Of a stretch of DNA of 64,000 bases, positions 27,412 to 38,943 are shown one piece after another. Position 1 is the first letter of the stretch. Each line of letters starts with the position of its first letter. The notes below the pieces were generated by a model. The model ran no database searches, had not been told where the DNA came from, and saw nothing but the letters and a program-made list of their open reading frames with translations. The stretch lies in the NCBI GenBank assembly GCA_019358975.1, contig JAHHIL010000025.1:1-64000 (forward strand), in the 5' to 3' direction. The position numbers were made by a program, and so were the translations under genes. The DNA comes from Trichocoleus desertorum ATA4-8-CV12. GTDB taxonomy: Bacteria; Cyanobacteriota; Cyanobacteriia; FACHB-46.

Positions 27412-29181
27412 GGGCTCTTCCGAGCTTTTGGTGATGCCGAGAAGTAGGGAGGAAACTATAGATCACCCCTTTCAGTGCTCCGCCCATGGAATTCCTTCAA
27501 GCTCTGTTGCCCAGTACCAGTCTGCTACGTTTGGAAAGCTACGCCATTGAGTCAGGCAATTGCCTCTTGCTGAATCTTTCCTCTACACAAACGATAGTCC
27601 CCTGTCCGCTCTGCGGTGGGCTGACTCACCGTATCCATAGCCACTATGAGCGGACGCTAGCTGACCTACCCTGCGCCCATTTCAGGCTGAGACTGATTCT
27701 TCAAGTATGTAAGTTTTTCTGCCCAAACTCTGAGTGTCGCCGCCGCATCTTCACAGAGCGATTGCCTGAAGTGGCTGCCCCTTGGGCGAGAAAGACGGTG
27801 CGATTGATACAGCGCTTGCAGTCAATTGGCTTAGCGCTGGGGGGTGCCGCAGGGGCTCGATTAGGCGATTGCCTGGGTTATGCTGTCTGCGGCAGTACCC
27901 TGCTGAACCAGCTTCAGCGACTTTCGCTGCCGAACTTTACCACCCCTAAGGTATTGGGCGTCGATGACTTTGCTTTCCGCAAAGGCCACAATTACGGCAC
28001 TATCTTGGTTAACCTGGAAACGCATCAACCGATTGCCTTACTGGCAGACCGTAAGGCAGAAAGCTTGGTCGAATGGCTACAGGCCCACCCTGGTATAGAA
28101 GTGCTCTCACGCGACCGCTCCAAAACCTACAAAAGTGCGATGACCGCAGGCGCACCGGATGCCATACAAGTTGCAGATCGCTTTCACTTGGTCAAGAACT
28201 TGAGTGAAACCTTAGAGCAAGCTTTTGGTAGCTACCGCAGTGAGCTAAAAGCGGCTGAACAATCGCAGCATCAAGCCACCGTTGCAGACGCTCTTGAAGA
28301 AACCGTTTTAGCTGTCCCACAGCCAACCGCTACGGAGAAGTCGCAGCAACAAATCCGACAGAACCAACAACGAAAAATAGAACACCAGAGGACGATCAAA
28401 TCCTTGCGAGCCCAGGGATGGTCTCGAGCCACGATTGCTCAGACGTTAGGCGTTAGCCTCAAGACCGTTCAACGCTACAGGCGCTTGCCAGATTTTCCAG
28501 AGATACCCTCTCGCCGGCCCACGTTCGGGCGCAGTCTACTCGATCCCTACAAGCCACAGCTTTTGAACTGGTGGAACTCGGGGATTAGAGAGCCTAGTAT
28601 CCTGATGAGATTGCTCAAACCCTGCGGCTTTGAAGGCTCTCTTCGGACCCTACAACGCTACATTAGTGGACTGTGCAAAGCACAGGGTCTACCATCCGTA
28701 AGGATTAAAGTTGCTCAGGCGTTGCCCAAAGTCGTGGACCCGCAGTCGCCACCCTTCACCCCGCGTCAAGCCGCCTACTTGGTCGTACTCAATCGAGAGA
28801 ATCGTCAGGCAGAAGAGACTGATCTACTAGAGCGCGTTAGGCAGCAGCATCCCGACTTGAGGCTGCTGGTTGAGTTAGCCGATGAGTTCTTGCAACTGTT
28901 AAGACAACGGCGGGCAGACGCATTCGATGACTGGCTGCTAAAAGCAGCAAGCTGCGCTCTCAAACCTTGGCAAACGTTTGCCAAAGGGTTATTTGATGAC
29001 TATGCTGCGGTCAAAGCGAGCCTCATGGCAGAGTTTAGCAACGGCCCTGTCGAAGGCTTGAACCACAAGTTGAAGCTGCTGAAGCGACAGATGTACGGCA
29101 GGGCTGGGTTAGAGCTACTTGCCAAGCGCTTCATTATGGCTGCATAAGGACAAGCTCAACGGAGTGCAGCAATCGTTTTCT
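27412..29181 (+). mobile_element. ISL3-family element, right end lost
   Basis: The left end reads GGGCTCTTCCG, typical of ISL3 ends (GGxTCTTxx). The matching right end, CGGAAGAGCC, is not found between the transposase stop (29147) and the start of the next element at 29182. The right 30-50 bases are therefore probably deleted. The left junction is in the catalase-like gene. Confidence 0.75.
27486..29147 (+). CDS. ISL3-family transposase
   Basis: 553 residues, full length. The N-terminal zinc ribbon (CPLCGGLTHRIHSHYERTLAD, then CKFFCPNSECRRRIFTER) and the DDE domain with LGVDDFAFRKGHNYGTILVN (first Asp), VADRFHLVKNLSE (second Asp) and SNGPVEGLNHKLKLLKR (Glu) are the ISL3 signature. An inserted helix-turn-helix (GWSRATIAQTLGVSLKTVQR) lies between the last two, as in the longer members of the family. 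The frame is intact although one IS end is lost. Confidence 0.93.
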   Translation: MEFLQALLPSTSLLRLESYAIESGNCLLLNLSSTQTIVPCPLCGGLTHRIHSHYERTLADLPCAHFRLRLILQVCKFFCPNSECRRRIFTERLPEVAAPWARKTVRLIQRLQSIGLALGGAAGARLGDCLGYAVCGSTLLNQLQRLSLPNFTTPKVLGVDDFAFRKGHNYGTILVNLETHQPIALLADRKAESLVEWLQAHPGIEVLSRDRSKTYKSAMTAGAPDAIQVADRFHLVKNLSETLEQAFGSYRSELKAAEQSQHQATVADALEETVLAVPQPTATEKSQQQIRQNQQRKIEHQRTIKSLRAQGWSRATIAQTLGVSLKTVQRYRRLPDFPEIPSRRPTFGRSLLDPYKPQLLNWWNSGIREPSILMRLLKPCGFEGSLRTLQRYISGLCKAQGLPSVRIKVAQALPKVVDPQSPPFTPRQAAYLVVLNRENRQAEETDLLERVRQQHPDLRLLVELADEFLQLLRQRRADAFDDWLLKAASCALKPWQTFAKGLFDDYAAVKASLMAEFSNGPVEGLNHKLKLLKRQMYGRAGLELLAKRFIMAA

Positions 29182-30662
29182 CTGGAGTTTAGACTAAACG
29201 AGGCAAAGAGCGATCGCCCGTAGAAGGGACAACCGCTCAAGGGACAATGCTGAGATTAACCACAATTCCAGCATTAACCATGAATAGTGTGGATCAGCTT
29301 GAGGCATTTCGCCAGTCAGTATATGAGCGCTTGGGGAAGGGACGAGACGCTCTCTTCGACCTGATGGATGCCATCCTGGTGAGTCGAAGTATTACTTCGT
29401 TTGCTGAACTCTCATTATCCGCAGTCTTTCGCCGCCAATGGCCGAGTGTGTATGCAGCGATTAGAGAGAGTCACCCCCCTCGCGATGAGCTACTCAAGTT
29501 ATACGCCCAGCATCTGCCTCAACCCTCACGCCTAGTCCTAGCAGGCGACCACACAGCTTGGAGCAGACTCTACGCCAGAACATTGCGAGACCGCACTTAT
29601 GAACATCAAGCACCACCCATGAGCGGCAGCAAACCTGTGACCGTAGGACATGGGTATAGTACCTTAGCCTGGATTCCAGAAGCCCAAGGCAGCTGGGCCT
29701 TACCCTTATTACATGAACGCATTAGCAGCTTTGAGAGTCCGATAAGCAAAGCAGCAGGGCAACTCAAAGCCGTGTGTGAACAGCTCCAGGGTCGTCCCCT
29801 CAGCCTGTGGGATGCTGAGTATGGCTGTGCCCCCTTCATTCTGCAAACTGCTGCCATTGCCTGTGACAAGCTGATGAGAGTGCGTTCCAACCGCGTGCTG
29901 TACAAGGCTCCTCCTGCTTATGCAGGCAAAGGGCGACCCCGGAAGCACGGTGATAAATTCAAGCTCAACGATGAGCAAACTTGGGGGCAAGCCGACCAAT
30001 GCCGAGACGTCGAGTCGGAGCGCCTCGGACCCCTGCGGTTGCAACTGTGGCACCACCTGCATTTCTCTCGCTCAGCCGCTCACCCCATGCATTTGATTCG
30101 AGTGGAACGACGAGCTGAGGGCCGAGTTCACCCACCTTTGTGGTTGGTTTGGGTCGGGCAGAGTCTCCCTGATTTGAATGAACTCTGGCAGTATTATCTG
30201 CGTCGCTTTGCCATTGATCATTGGTATCGCTTTGTCAAACAACGCTTGCACTGGTCGTTACCCCGCTTTGCCACTCCAGAACAAGGTCAAACCTGGAGCG
30301 ACCTGATGCCGCTTCTCACCTGGCAACTGTGGTTAGCCCGTCCCTGGCTCTGCCAGACTCCTTTGCCTTGGCAGAAACTCTCGCCTCTGCCCTCCCCCGG
30401 TCGAGTGGCTGATAGTTTCGCCCCCCTTTTAGCCCGAATTGGTTCTCCGGCTCCCAATCCCAAACCTCGGGGAAAGTCACCAGGGTGGCTACCTGGTCGG
30501 ACTCGGACTCGACGGATACGCTATCCCATCGTCAAAAAAGGTTTCAAACGACCTAAAAAGATGCCCATTCCATCTGCTTAAGTCTCCATCTCTTGTTGAA
30601 TCTCCAGATGCTCTCAGTTCAACTGCTGGACTGAGCAGCTTCGCTATTAGTCTAAACTCCAG
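29182..30662 (+). mobile_element. IS4-like element that ends inside a CRISPR repeat
   Basis: Terminal inverted repeats are CTGGAGTTTAGACTAA at 29182-29197 and its complement ending at 30662. The first base outside the right end, 30663, is inside a CRISPR repeat: only its last 27 bases (CTGTAAGGG...GAAGC) survive. The left flank is not the missing part of the repeat, and no target duplication is visible, so DNA was lost on at least one side. Confidence 0.85.
29280..30581 (+). CDS. DDE transposase of an IS4-like element
   Basis: 433 residues from MNSVDQLEAF at 29280; an in-frame ATG at 29247 adds 11 residues. Blocks are LVLAGDHTAWSRLYARTLRD (first Asp), PLSLWDAEYGCAPF (second Asp), and WQYYLRRFAIDHWYRFVKQR (the Glu/Arg-type helix is less clear). 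A basic C-terminus (GRTRTRRIRYPIVKKGFKR) is common in DNA-binding transposases. The frame is intact. Confidence 0.85.
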   Translation: MNSVDQLEAFRQSVYERLGKGRDALFDLMDAILVSRSITSFAELSLSAVFRRQWPSVYAAIRESHPPRDELLKLYAQHLPQPSRLVLAGDHTAWSRLYARTLRDRTYEHQAPPMSGSKPVTVGHGYSTLAWIPEAQGSWALPLLHERISSFESPISKAAGQLKAVCEQLQGRPLSLWDAEYGCAPFILQTAAIACDKLMRVRSNRVLYKAPPAYAGKGRPRKHGDKFKLNDEQTWGQADQCRDVESERLGPLRLQLWHHLHFSRSAAHPMHLIRVERRAEGRVHPPLWLVWVGQSLPDLNELWQYYLRRFAIDHWYRFVKQRLHWSLPRFATPEQGQTWSDLMPLLTWQLWLARPWLCQTPLPWQKLSPLPSPGRVADSFAPLLARIGSPAPNPKPRGKSPGWLPGRTRTRRIRYPIVKKGFKRPKKMPIPSA

Positions 30663-33600
30663 CTGTAAGGGATTCAAGTTGATCGAAGCCCCCAATTAGA
30701 AGATCAACTACATCAGCGCTGCATCCGTTTCAATCCCTGTAAGGGATTCAAGTTGATCGAAGCGGGATAAAGATAGGCCACCCACAAGGAGATAAACATG
30801 TTTCAATCCCTGTAAGGGATTCAAGTTGATCGAAGCTTCAGGATTGCTTGTGTATCCAATTTTTCCAGCGTGTTTCAATCCCTGTAAGGGATTCAAGTTG
30901 ATCGAAGCCTTGGGGTTGCTTCAAGCCTGACAGCCCACGTAGCGTTTCAATCCCTGTAAGGGATTCAAGTTGATCGAAGCCGCTGAAATTCACGCCTCAG
31001 AGCTACTGCAAATGATGGGTTTCAATCTCTGTAAGGGATTCAAGTTGATCGAAGCTTCAGATACGTTTACGGGCACAGCTGCAATCCCAGTTTCAATCCC
31101 TGTAAGGGATTCAAGTTGATCGAAGCCTCCATCCACCTGACATGGCAAACACGAACCTTCAGGAGCTGGGTTTCAATCCCTGTAAGGGATTCAAGTTGAT
31201 CGAAGCCTGGGAGCGATCGCAGAGTCAACTTATCAGCTAAGTGATGTTTCAATCCCTGTAAGGGATTCAAGTTGATCGAAGCGGTGCGATCAGTGAGGTC
31301 ATGAGTTAGGGCGATCGCCTAAGTTTCAATCCCTGTAAGGGATTCAAGTTGATCGAAGCTAATGACGAGCGATCGCCCATTCGTCATTTGATGGGTTTCA
31401 ATCCCTGTAAGGGATTCAAGTTGATCGAAGCCCAGAGGCGGTGGCGATCGCTGAACGTGGTGGGCTTGTGAGTTTCAATCCCTGTAAGGGATTCAAGTTG
31501 ATCGAAGCCACCTGGGTCTACGCCTACACCATCCTCCGAGGGGCCAACAGTTTCAATCCCTGTAAGGGATTCAAGTTGATCGAAGCACTGGCATTCCGTG
31601 AGCTTGCATTGCTTCGTAGAGGTTTCAATCCCTGTAAGGGATTCAAGTTGATCGAAGCTCCATATGGTGACAGTGGCGGTGACAGTGGCGGTGTCTCAAT
31701 CCCTGTAAGGGATTCAAGTTGATCGAAGCAGCTGAGCGTGAGTGTGCAGAATTGTCGGATTACTCAGCAGTTTCAATCCCTGTAAGGGATTCAAGTTGAT
31801 CGAAGCGATAAGTACGGGTTTTGCACTTTAGAAACTGAGAAGGTTTCAATCCCTGTAAGGGATTCAAGTTGATCGAAGCCGCTTATTGGCTCCAGCAATA
31901 GCGGTCGTGGCTTTGTTTCAATCCCTGTAAGGGATTCAAGTTGATCGAAGCACTGTGTCCGACACCCTCCTCGATGCCCTGAACGACGTTTCAATCCCTG
32001 TAAGGGATTCAAGTTGATCGAAGCGAAGCAGTCAAGTCAAAGCACAAGTCGGCTCAGACCCCTGAGTTTCAATCCCTGTAAGGGATTCAAGTTGATCGAA
32101 GCGACGTTCGCAGAGTTGGGTCTCCTCCTCCGTGAATTGTTTCAATCCCTGTAAGGGATTCAAGTTGATCGAAGCCGGGTGCCCCGCCTTCACTAGTAGA
32201 TCCTCGATCGTTTCAATCCCTGTAAGGGATTCAAGTTGATCGAAGCTTCCTGGTGCTACGGCAAATCTGGGGCGCATCTACGTTTCAATCCCTGTAAGGG
32301 ATTCAAGTTGATCGAAGCTCAGTTGAGGTTGGCAGTACGGTAGCAGGAAGGTTTCGTTTCAATCCCTGTAAGGGATTCAAGTTGATCGAAGCTTGGCATA
32401 GGGATAAGACGCGATCGCAAAACCTACGTTTCAATCCCTGTAAGGGATTCAAGTTGATCGAAGCGCGCTTCACCACGTCCATCATTTCGTTGGGCTTGGT
32501 TTCAATCCCTGTAAGGGATTCAAGTTGATCGAAGCTTTGCCCGCGATCGCTGAAGATGATGATCCGATGGGTTTCAATCCCTGTAAGGGATTCAAGTTGA
32601 TCGAAGCGGCGATCGCGCTAGCAGCACTGGACTTGGTAAAGCGTTTCAATCCCTGTAAGGGATTCAAGTTGATCGAAGCCCGTGTCTAACGTCCAATTAA
32701 TCTGAGTGGCTGCGTTTATCTGTTTCAATCCCTGTAAGGGATTCAAGTTGATCGAAGCTATTGTCTTGTTCGGTGGCTCAGCGGGTGGAGGTAAGTTTCA
32801 ATCCCTGTAAGGGATTCAAGTTGATCGAAGCAGATCGGATAGATCTGTATGTAAGCCCTTCTAGGGAGTTTCAATCCCTGTAAGGGATTCAAGTTGATCG
32901 AAGCATTTATCTTATTGCCTCCTTTTGGTTTGTCAATGTGTTTCAATCCCTGTAAGGGATTCAAGTTGATCGAAGCCGTTCTAGCGTTTACCAGCATCTC
33001 TCTTGGAGTTGTTTCAATCCCTGTAAGGGATTCAAGTTGATCGAAGCTTCGTGGGTGAGCAGTCGGACAGGTGCCAGCTCGTCGTTTCAATCCCTGTAAG
33101 GGATTCAAGTTGATCGAAGCACCCAGGATTACTGTTTGAGCTTTATAGCGAGCTGTTTCAATCCCTGTAAGGGATTCAAGTTGATCGAAGCTGCCGCCTG
33201 AATCTCTAGCCACTCCGGAGCTGTTTCAATCCCTGTAAGGGATTCAAGTTGATCGAAGCTGCCGCCTGAATCTCTAGCCACTCCGGAGCTGTTTCAATCC
33301 CTGTAAGGGATTCAAGTTGATCGAAGCACCATGACTCTGATTCTGCTGTTGCGGTGTTACATGTTTCAATCCCTGTAAGGGATTCAAGTTGATCGAAGCA
33401 TGGATCGCGATACGGGGCTGGGCTAAGTTCCAAGTTTCAATCCCTGTAAGGGATTCAAGTTGATCGAAGCTTTTTAGTAAAGCCTTAGTCAAAAAGAGAT
33501 CGGTACGGTTTCAATCCCTGTAAGGGATTCAAGTTGATCGAAGCTGGCGGTACTAGTGGCGGCGGCGGCAATCGAGTTTCAATCCCTGTAAGGGATTCAA

Positions 33601-36600
33601 GTTGATCGAAGCCGGATGATCAGCAACCAGTCATTGTTCTCCTGCTCGTTTCAATCCCTGTAAGGGATTCAAGTTGATCGAAGCGATTGCGATCGCCTTT
33701 GCACTGTACGTAAAAAATGTTTCAATCCCTGTAAGGGATTCAAGTTGATCGAAGCCCTGTAGATGCTCTACAGAGGAGAAGTTAGACGGTGTTTCAATCC
33801 CTGTAAGGGATTCAAGTTGATCGAAGCTGCCCATTCTGCGGGGCAGAGTTACCATAGTCGGCTGTTTCAATCCCTGTAAGGGATTCAAGTTGATCGAAGC
33901 CCTTGGGTTGCTTCGTCACGGCCTAGATCCCGCTGGGTTTCAATCCCTGTAAGGGATTCAAGTTGATCGAAGCTCCTTGAAAAACCAAACCAATATAGAA
34001 AAGAAGATTGTTTCAATCCCTGTAAGGGATTCAAGTTGATCGAAGCTGTTGCAGTGGATGGAGCGCACTTTGGTCATCGCCTGTTTCAATCCCTGTAAGG
34101 GATTCAAGTTGATCGAAGCCGTATGCCGACAGTAGACAGCCAACCTTTAAGGAGTTTCAATCCCTGTAAGGGATTCAAGTTGATCGAAGCGATTTAGTTG
34201 AGCAGCACAAGGCAGACTGGGCTGCGCGTTTCAATCCCTGTAAGGGATTCAAGTTGATCGAAGCCTGACGTTGCATCCGGCTTGCTCCAAACACTCACCC
34301 AATGCGTTTCAATCCCTGTAAGGGATTCAAGTTGATCGAAGCATTATGGGCGATCGCTCTTGTCAAACTTGATCTCGTTTCAATCCCTGTAAGGGATTCA
34401 AGTTGATCGAAGCGCTCCATGCCTTCGCCCCAGGTATATGCGATCAGCACATCGTTTCAATCCCTGTAAGGGATTCAAGTTGATCGAAGCATCGCCCAGA
34501 GGTGGGGGTTAGATTGTCGCTACGTTTCAATCCCTGTAAGGGATTCAAGTTGATCGAAGCGAAGTCACCTACACCAGCACTTTTGCATCCATCCTTGTTT
34601 CAATCCCTGTAAGGGATTCAAGTTGATCGAAGCCGATGGATTGGTTCCACCATCGTTCAGCCCCATAGTTTCAATCCCTGTAAGGGATTCAAGTTGATCG
34701 AAGCGCTCTTGAGCGTTGCGGGTTTGTTGCGATAGCTCGCGGCGTTTCAATCCCTGTAAGGGATTCAAGTTGATCGAAGCCGTCCGCTTCTGAAATCTTA
34801 AATGCAAGGTCTTGTGTTTCAATCCCTGTAAGGGATTCAAGTTGATCGAAGCCTGGGGGTCAACGTGCCTCGCCACAAGCTCTATGAGTTTCAATCCCTG
34901 TAAGGGATTCAAGTTGATCGAAGCCCGCGATCGCCTGGACGACTTGCCACAGCGGGAAAATTGCGTTTCAATCCCTGTAAGGGATTCAAGTTGATCGAAG
35001 CTGCGATCGCCTGATTGCCTCCAATGCACAAGCTACCTTCGTTTCAATCCCTGTAAGGGATTCAAGTTGATCGAAGCGATCGAGCGTGAGACTTTTAGAA
35101 TTTCCTGACACGTTTCAATCCCTGTAAGGGATTCAAGTTGATCGAAGCTGCCAATCACCCGTCGCACCTTGAGCGCTGTACCGGCGTTTCAATCCCTGTA
35201 AGGGATTCAAGTTGATCGAAGCGCCTGGGTGCAGAGAGCATCACTGTAAGGTTCCTCGTTTCAATCCCTGTAAGGGATTCAAGTTGATCGAAGCACCTAA
35301 CAATTGCTCTACACCGAGAAGAACGCTATGTTTCAATCCCTGTAAGGGATTCAAGTTGATCGAAGCTCGCTACCACCTTCTAGCCGAGGATGAAGACTAT
35401 GTTTCAATCCCTGTAAGGGATTCAAGTTGATCGAAGCATCTGTAGCGGCAAGCCCATCGTTAAACGCAGATGTTTCAATCCCTGTAAGGGATTCAAGTTG
35501 ATCGAAGCTCACGTCTGCGTCACGGTTGCCGCCGCCGTTGACGTTTCAATCCCTGTAAGGGATTCAAGTTGATCGAAGCTTCCCACCCCAACGGTGGTTC
35601 CCCAGTTAGCGTATGTTTCAATCCCTGTAAGGGATTCAAGTTGATCGAAGCGCAATGCGTTCTTCGGGGTCAAGGTAGCTACCCGTGTTTCAATCCCTGT
35701 AAGGGATTCAAGTTGATCGAAGCGTGATTTCTCATCCCAATCTCTAAAGATTGTTTTGTTTCAATCCCTGTAAGGGATTCAAGTTGATCGAAGCGCGATC
35801 GCGGCAAATCCCAAATTCCTTTATCTCTGTTTCAATCCCTGTAAGGGATTCAAGTTGATCGAAGCGATGATGTGTTGCCGTATTAGGAGCGATCGCAATG
35901 TTTCAATCCCTGTAAGGGATTCAAGTTGATCGAAGCGAATCTAAAACCATCTCTGTAGGTGCAATGGAATGTTTCAATCCCTGTAAGGGATTCAAGTTGA
36001 TCGAAGCGATCCGCTCCCACCCGTTTTCGCAGTCGAGCAACGTTTCAATCCCTGTAAGGGATTCAAGTTGATCGAAGCCGCTCGGACGAGGCGACCCCCG
36101 GCGGGTAGCTTTCTCTTGATGTTGTTTCAATCCCTGTAAGGGATTCAAGTTGATCGAAGCACCAGGAGGGTGGCAACTTCGGCCCTCACTCGTTTGAGGT
36201 TTCAATCCCTGTAAGGGATTCAAGTTGATCGAAGCATCACTGGAGGGGCGTTGTTATTCCAAGTTATAGGTTTCAATCCCTGTAAGGGATTCAAGTTGAT
36301 CGAAGCGTGGGTAACTTTTTACCCACTGCCTTGCGACCAAGTTTCAATCCCTGTAAGGGATTCAAGTTGATCGAAGCACGGTGAATGGTCCAGCGATCGC
36401 TGAGAGCAAGTTGTTTCAATCCCTGTAAGGGATTCAAGTTGATCGAAGCGTAAGGCAGATACAGCCCCAGGTCAACCCTGTTCAAGTTTCAATCCCTGTA
36501 AGGGATTCAAGTTGATCGAAGCTTCAACTCGGATACCCATCACGCTTGCTCACTTATTGTTTCAATCCCTGTAAGGGATTCAAGTTGATCGAAGCACCTG

Positions 36601-38691
36601 GGGAGGTGGTATTTACAGTGTCTAATCCGACTGGTTTCAATCCCTGTAAGGGATTCAAGTTGATCGAAGCGGATCGTAGGGGGCCGTTACTGCCATCGGG
36701 CCAGGTTTCAATCCCTGTAAGGGATTCAAGTTGATCGAAGCCGACTTTTCGGGGTCGCAATCCGCCACAAGCTCGTGTTTCAATCCCTGTAAGGGATTCA
36801 AGTTGATCGAAGCAAATTTATCAGCAGCCTTTGGAAGAAGAACCAACTAGTTTCAATCCCTGTAAGGGATTCAAGTTGATCGAAGCGCAGCCGCCAAATT
36901 GATTGAGTTGTGGGAGCGCGTTTCAATCCCTGTAAGGGATTCAAGTTGATCGAAGCGGTTTAGGATGGAGCTACCACACTGTTTTAATCCGTTTCAATCC
37001 CTGTAAGGGATTCAAGTTGATCGAAGCCTAATAACCCTTACCACTACTATCCGGGTGATTGCCGTTTCAATCCCTGTAAGGGATTCAAGTTGATCGAAGC
37101 GCCAAGTTGACCTCAACACCGTTGCAGCGCACCTAGTTTCAATCCCTGTAAGGGATTCAAGTTGATCGAAGCTCAGCGATCGCCCTCCAGATGGCGGATC
37201 ACTTCTCGTTTCAATCCCTGTAAGGGATTCAAGTTGATCGAAGCCCGCTTGATCGCGCCACTATAGGTACCCCACTTCAGTTTCAATCCCTGTAAGGGAT
37301 TCAAGTTGATCGAAGCTTGCTAATACTCCAGAGGCGTTGTCAACAGCGCTGTTTCAATCCCTGTAAGGGATTCAAGTTGATCGAAGCTCACGTTACGCTT
37401 GTCGATCGGCTCTCTGCTGCCAGAGGGTTTCAATCCCTGTAAGGGATTCAAGTTGATCGAAGCCTCGAAACACCCCGTCGCGGTCAATCCAGCCATAATG
37501 TTTCAATCCCTGTAAGGGATTCAAGTTGATCGAAGCGTTCAATGATGTGATGAGCGTCACACATACTTGCGTTTCAATCCCTGTAAGGGATTCAAGTTGA
37601 TCGAAGCTGACAATAACAACAAATTTCACCAAAAGGAAGGTCAAGTTTCAATCCCTGTAAGGGATTCAAGTTGATCGAAGCCCACCACCCATGAGCTTAG
37701 GAAGATGAAAGAGACGGTTTCAATCCCTGTAAGGGATTCAAGTTGATCGAAGCGCCCCTGAATAACTAAATTAATCTCAATGATTGCAGTTTCAATCCCT
37801 GTAAGGGATTCAAGTTGATCGAAGCATAAGTTCGTACCCGTTGCCGTGGGGCGAGGTGGTTTCAATCCCTGTAAGGGATTCAAGTTGATCGAAGCGATTG
37901 GGTGTTAGTAGACGAAGCCCAGGACTTAAACAGTTTCAATCCCTGTAAGGGATTCAAGTTGATCGAAGCGCCCAATCCAGAGCAACCCCCGATGCCTGTG
38001 TTTGAGTTTCAATCCCTGTAAGGGATTCAAGTTGATCGAAGCTCAGGAGTGGTTTAGGATGGTTCTATTAGCAAGTAGTTTCAATCCCTGTAAGGGATTC
38101 AAGTTGATCGAAGCATCCTTCAAGTCAAATTACAATGGCCATCCTGCCGGTTTCAATCCCTGTAAGGGATTCAAGTTGATCGAAGCGGAAGCCCTGCATG
38201 GACGATAAACTCTTCCAGCAATGTTTCAATCCCTGTAAGGGATTCAAGTTGATCGAAGCACGATCGCCAATTTCGCGCGATCGCTCGTAATTGCCGTTTC
38301 AATCCCTGTAAGGGATTCAAGTTGATCGAAGCCGCCCTCAAAGCAATCTATTAACATGGGTAGCTACGTTTCAATCCCTGTAAGGGATTCAAGTTGATCG
38401 AAGCGTTCTGACCCTCTTTTTGGTGAAATTTAGTGTTATTGTTTCAATCCCTGTAAGGGATTCAAGTTGATCGAAGCGATGGGGCGATCGCGCAAACCCA
38501 AATTCAGCTTGTTTCAATCCCTGTAAGGGATTCAAGTTGATCGAAGCACAACGGGTTACTTACCGAAATTCTGCTTTTTATGTTTCAATCCCTGTAAGGG
38601 ATTCAAGTTGATCGAAGCCATTCCCCAAGCTCCCAAAGCACCAATACCAGTCAAGTTTCAATCCCTGTAAGGGATTCAAGTTGATCGAAGC
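30663..38691 (-). CRISPR. Type I-D CRISPR array, 110 full repeats plus one truncated repeat
   Basis: The 37-bp repeat on the plus strand begins GTTTCAATCC and ends GATCGAAGC. In transcript sense (minus strand) it ends ATTGAAAC, the usual 8-base 5' handle, with a stem ATCCCT/AGGGAT. I counted 110 full repeats, from 30727-30763 to 38655-38691, and a 27-base remnant at 30663-30689: 111 repeats and 110 spacers of 31-43 bases (mostly 33-38). The leader is on the right next to cas2, so the newest spacers are on the right and the oldest on the left. Repeat variants are at 31019-31055 (CTC for CCC) and 31693-31729 (GTCTC). The left end is cut by the IS ending at 30662. Confidence 0.98.
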
Positions 38692-38943
38692 GACGGGTAG
38701 TTGAAATATAGACTGTATGCAGTTTTCAAGGTACAGTTTCGCGAATTGCCAGGATTATAGCATTGAGAACTGATGGTCCCTAGTCGGGTTGCTGCACATG
38801 CTTGCCTCAATGTCCCTTCTGGCAATAGTTTCAGAGATCGCGCGGATGGCATTAGTATGAGCAAGTCCTGTTTATCCCTGCCTAGTCAGCGTTTGAACCC
38901 ATTTTTTATTTGGCAAGCCCACTAACACCTACCCATCCGCGCT
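38692..38943 (-). promoter_or_regulatory. CRISPR leader
   Basis: 252 bases between the cas2 stop and the first leader-proximal repeat, the only non-repeat, non-coding DNA at this end. Position and array polarity make it the leader, holding the array promoter and Cas1-Cas2 integration signals. No gene is visible in it; the small frame across 38676-38864 is a chance frame. Confidence 0.8.

Noticed and set aside
30708-38208. Many 60-150 codon frames inside the CRISPR array, all with the repeated NPCKGFKLIEA or ASINLNPLQGLK strings
   Set aside because: They are translations of the CRISPR repeat and spacers, not genes.
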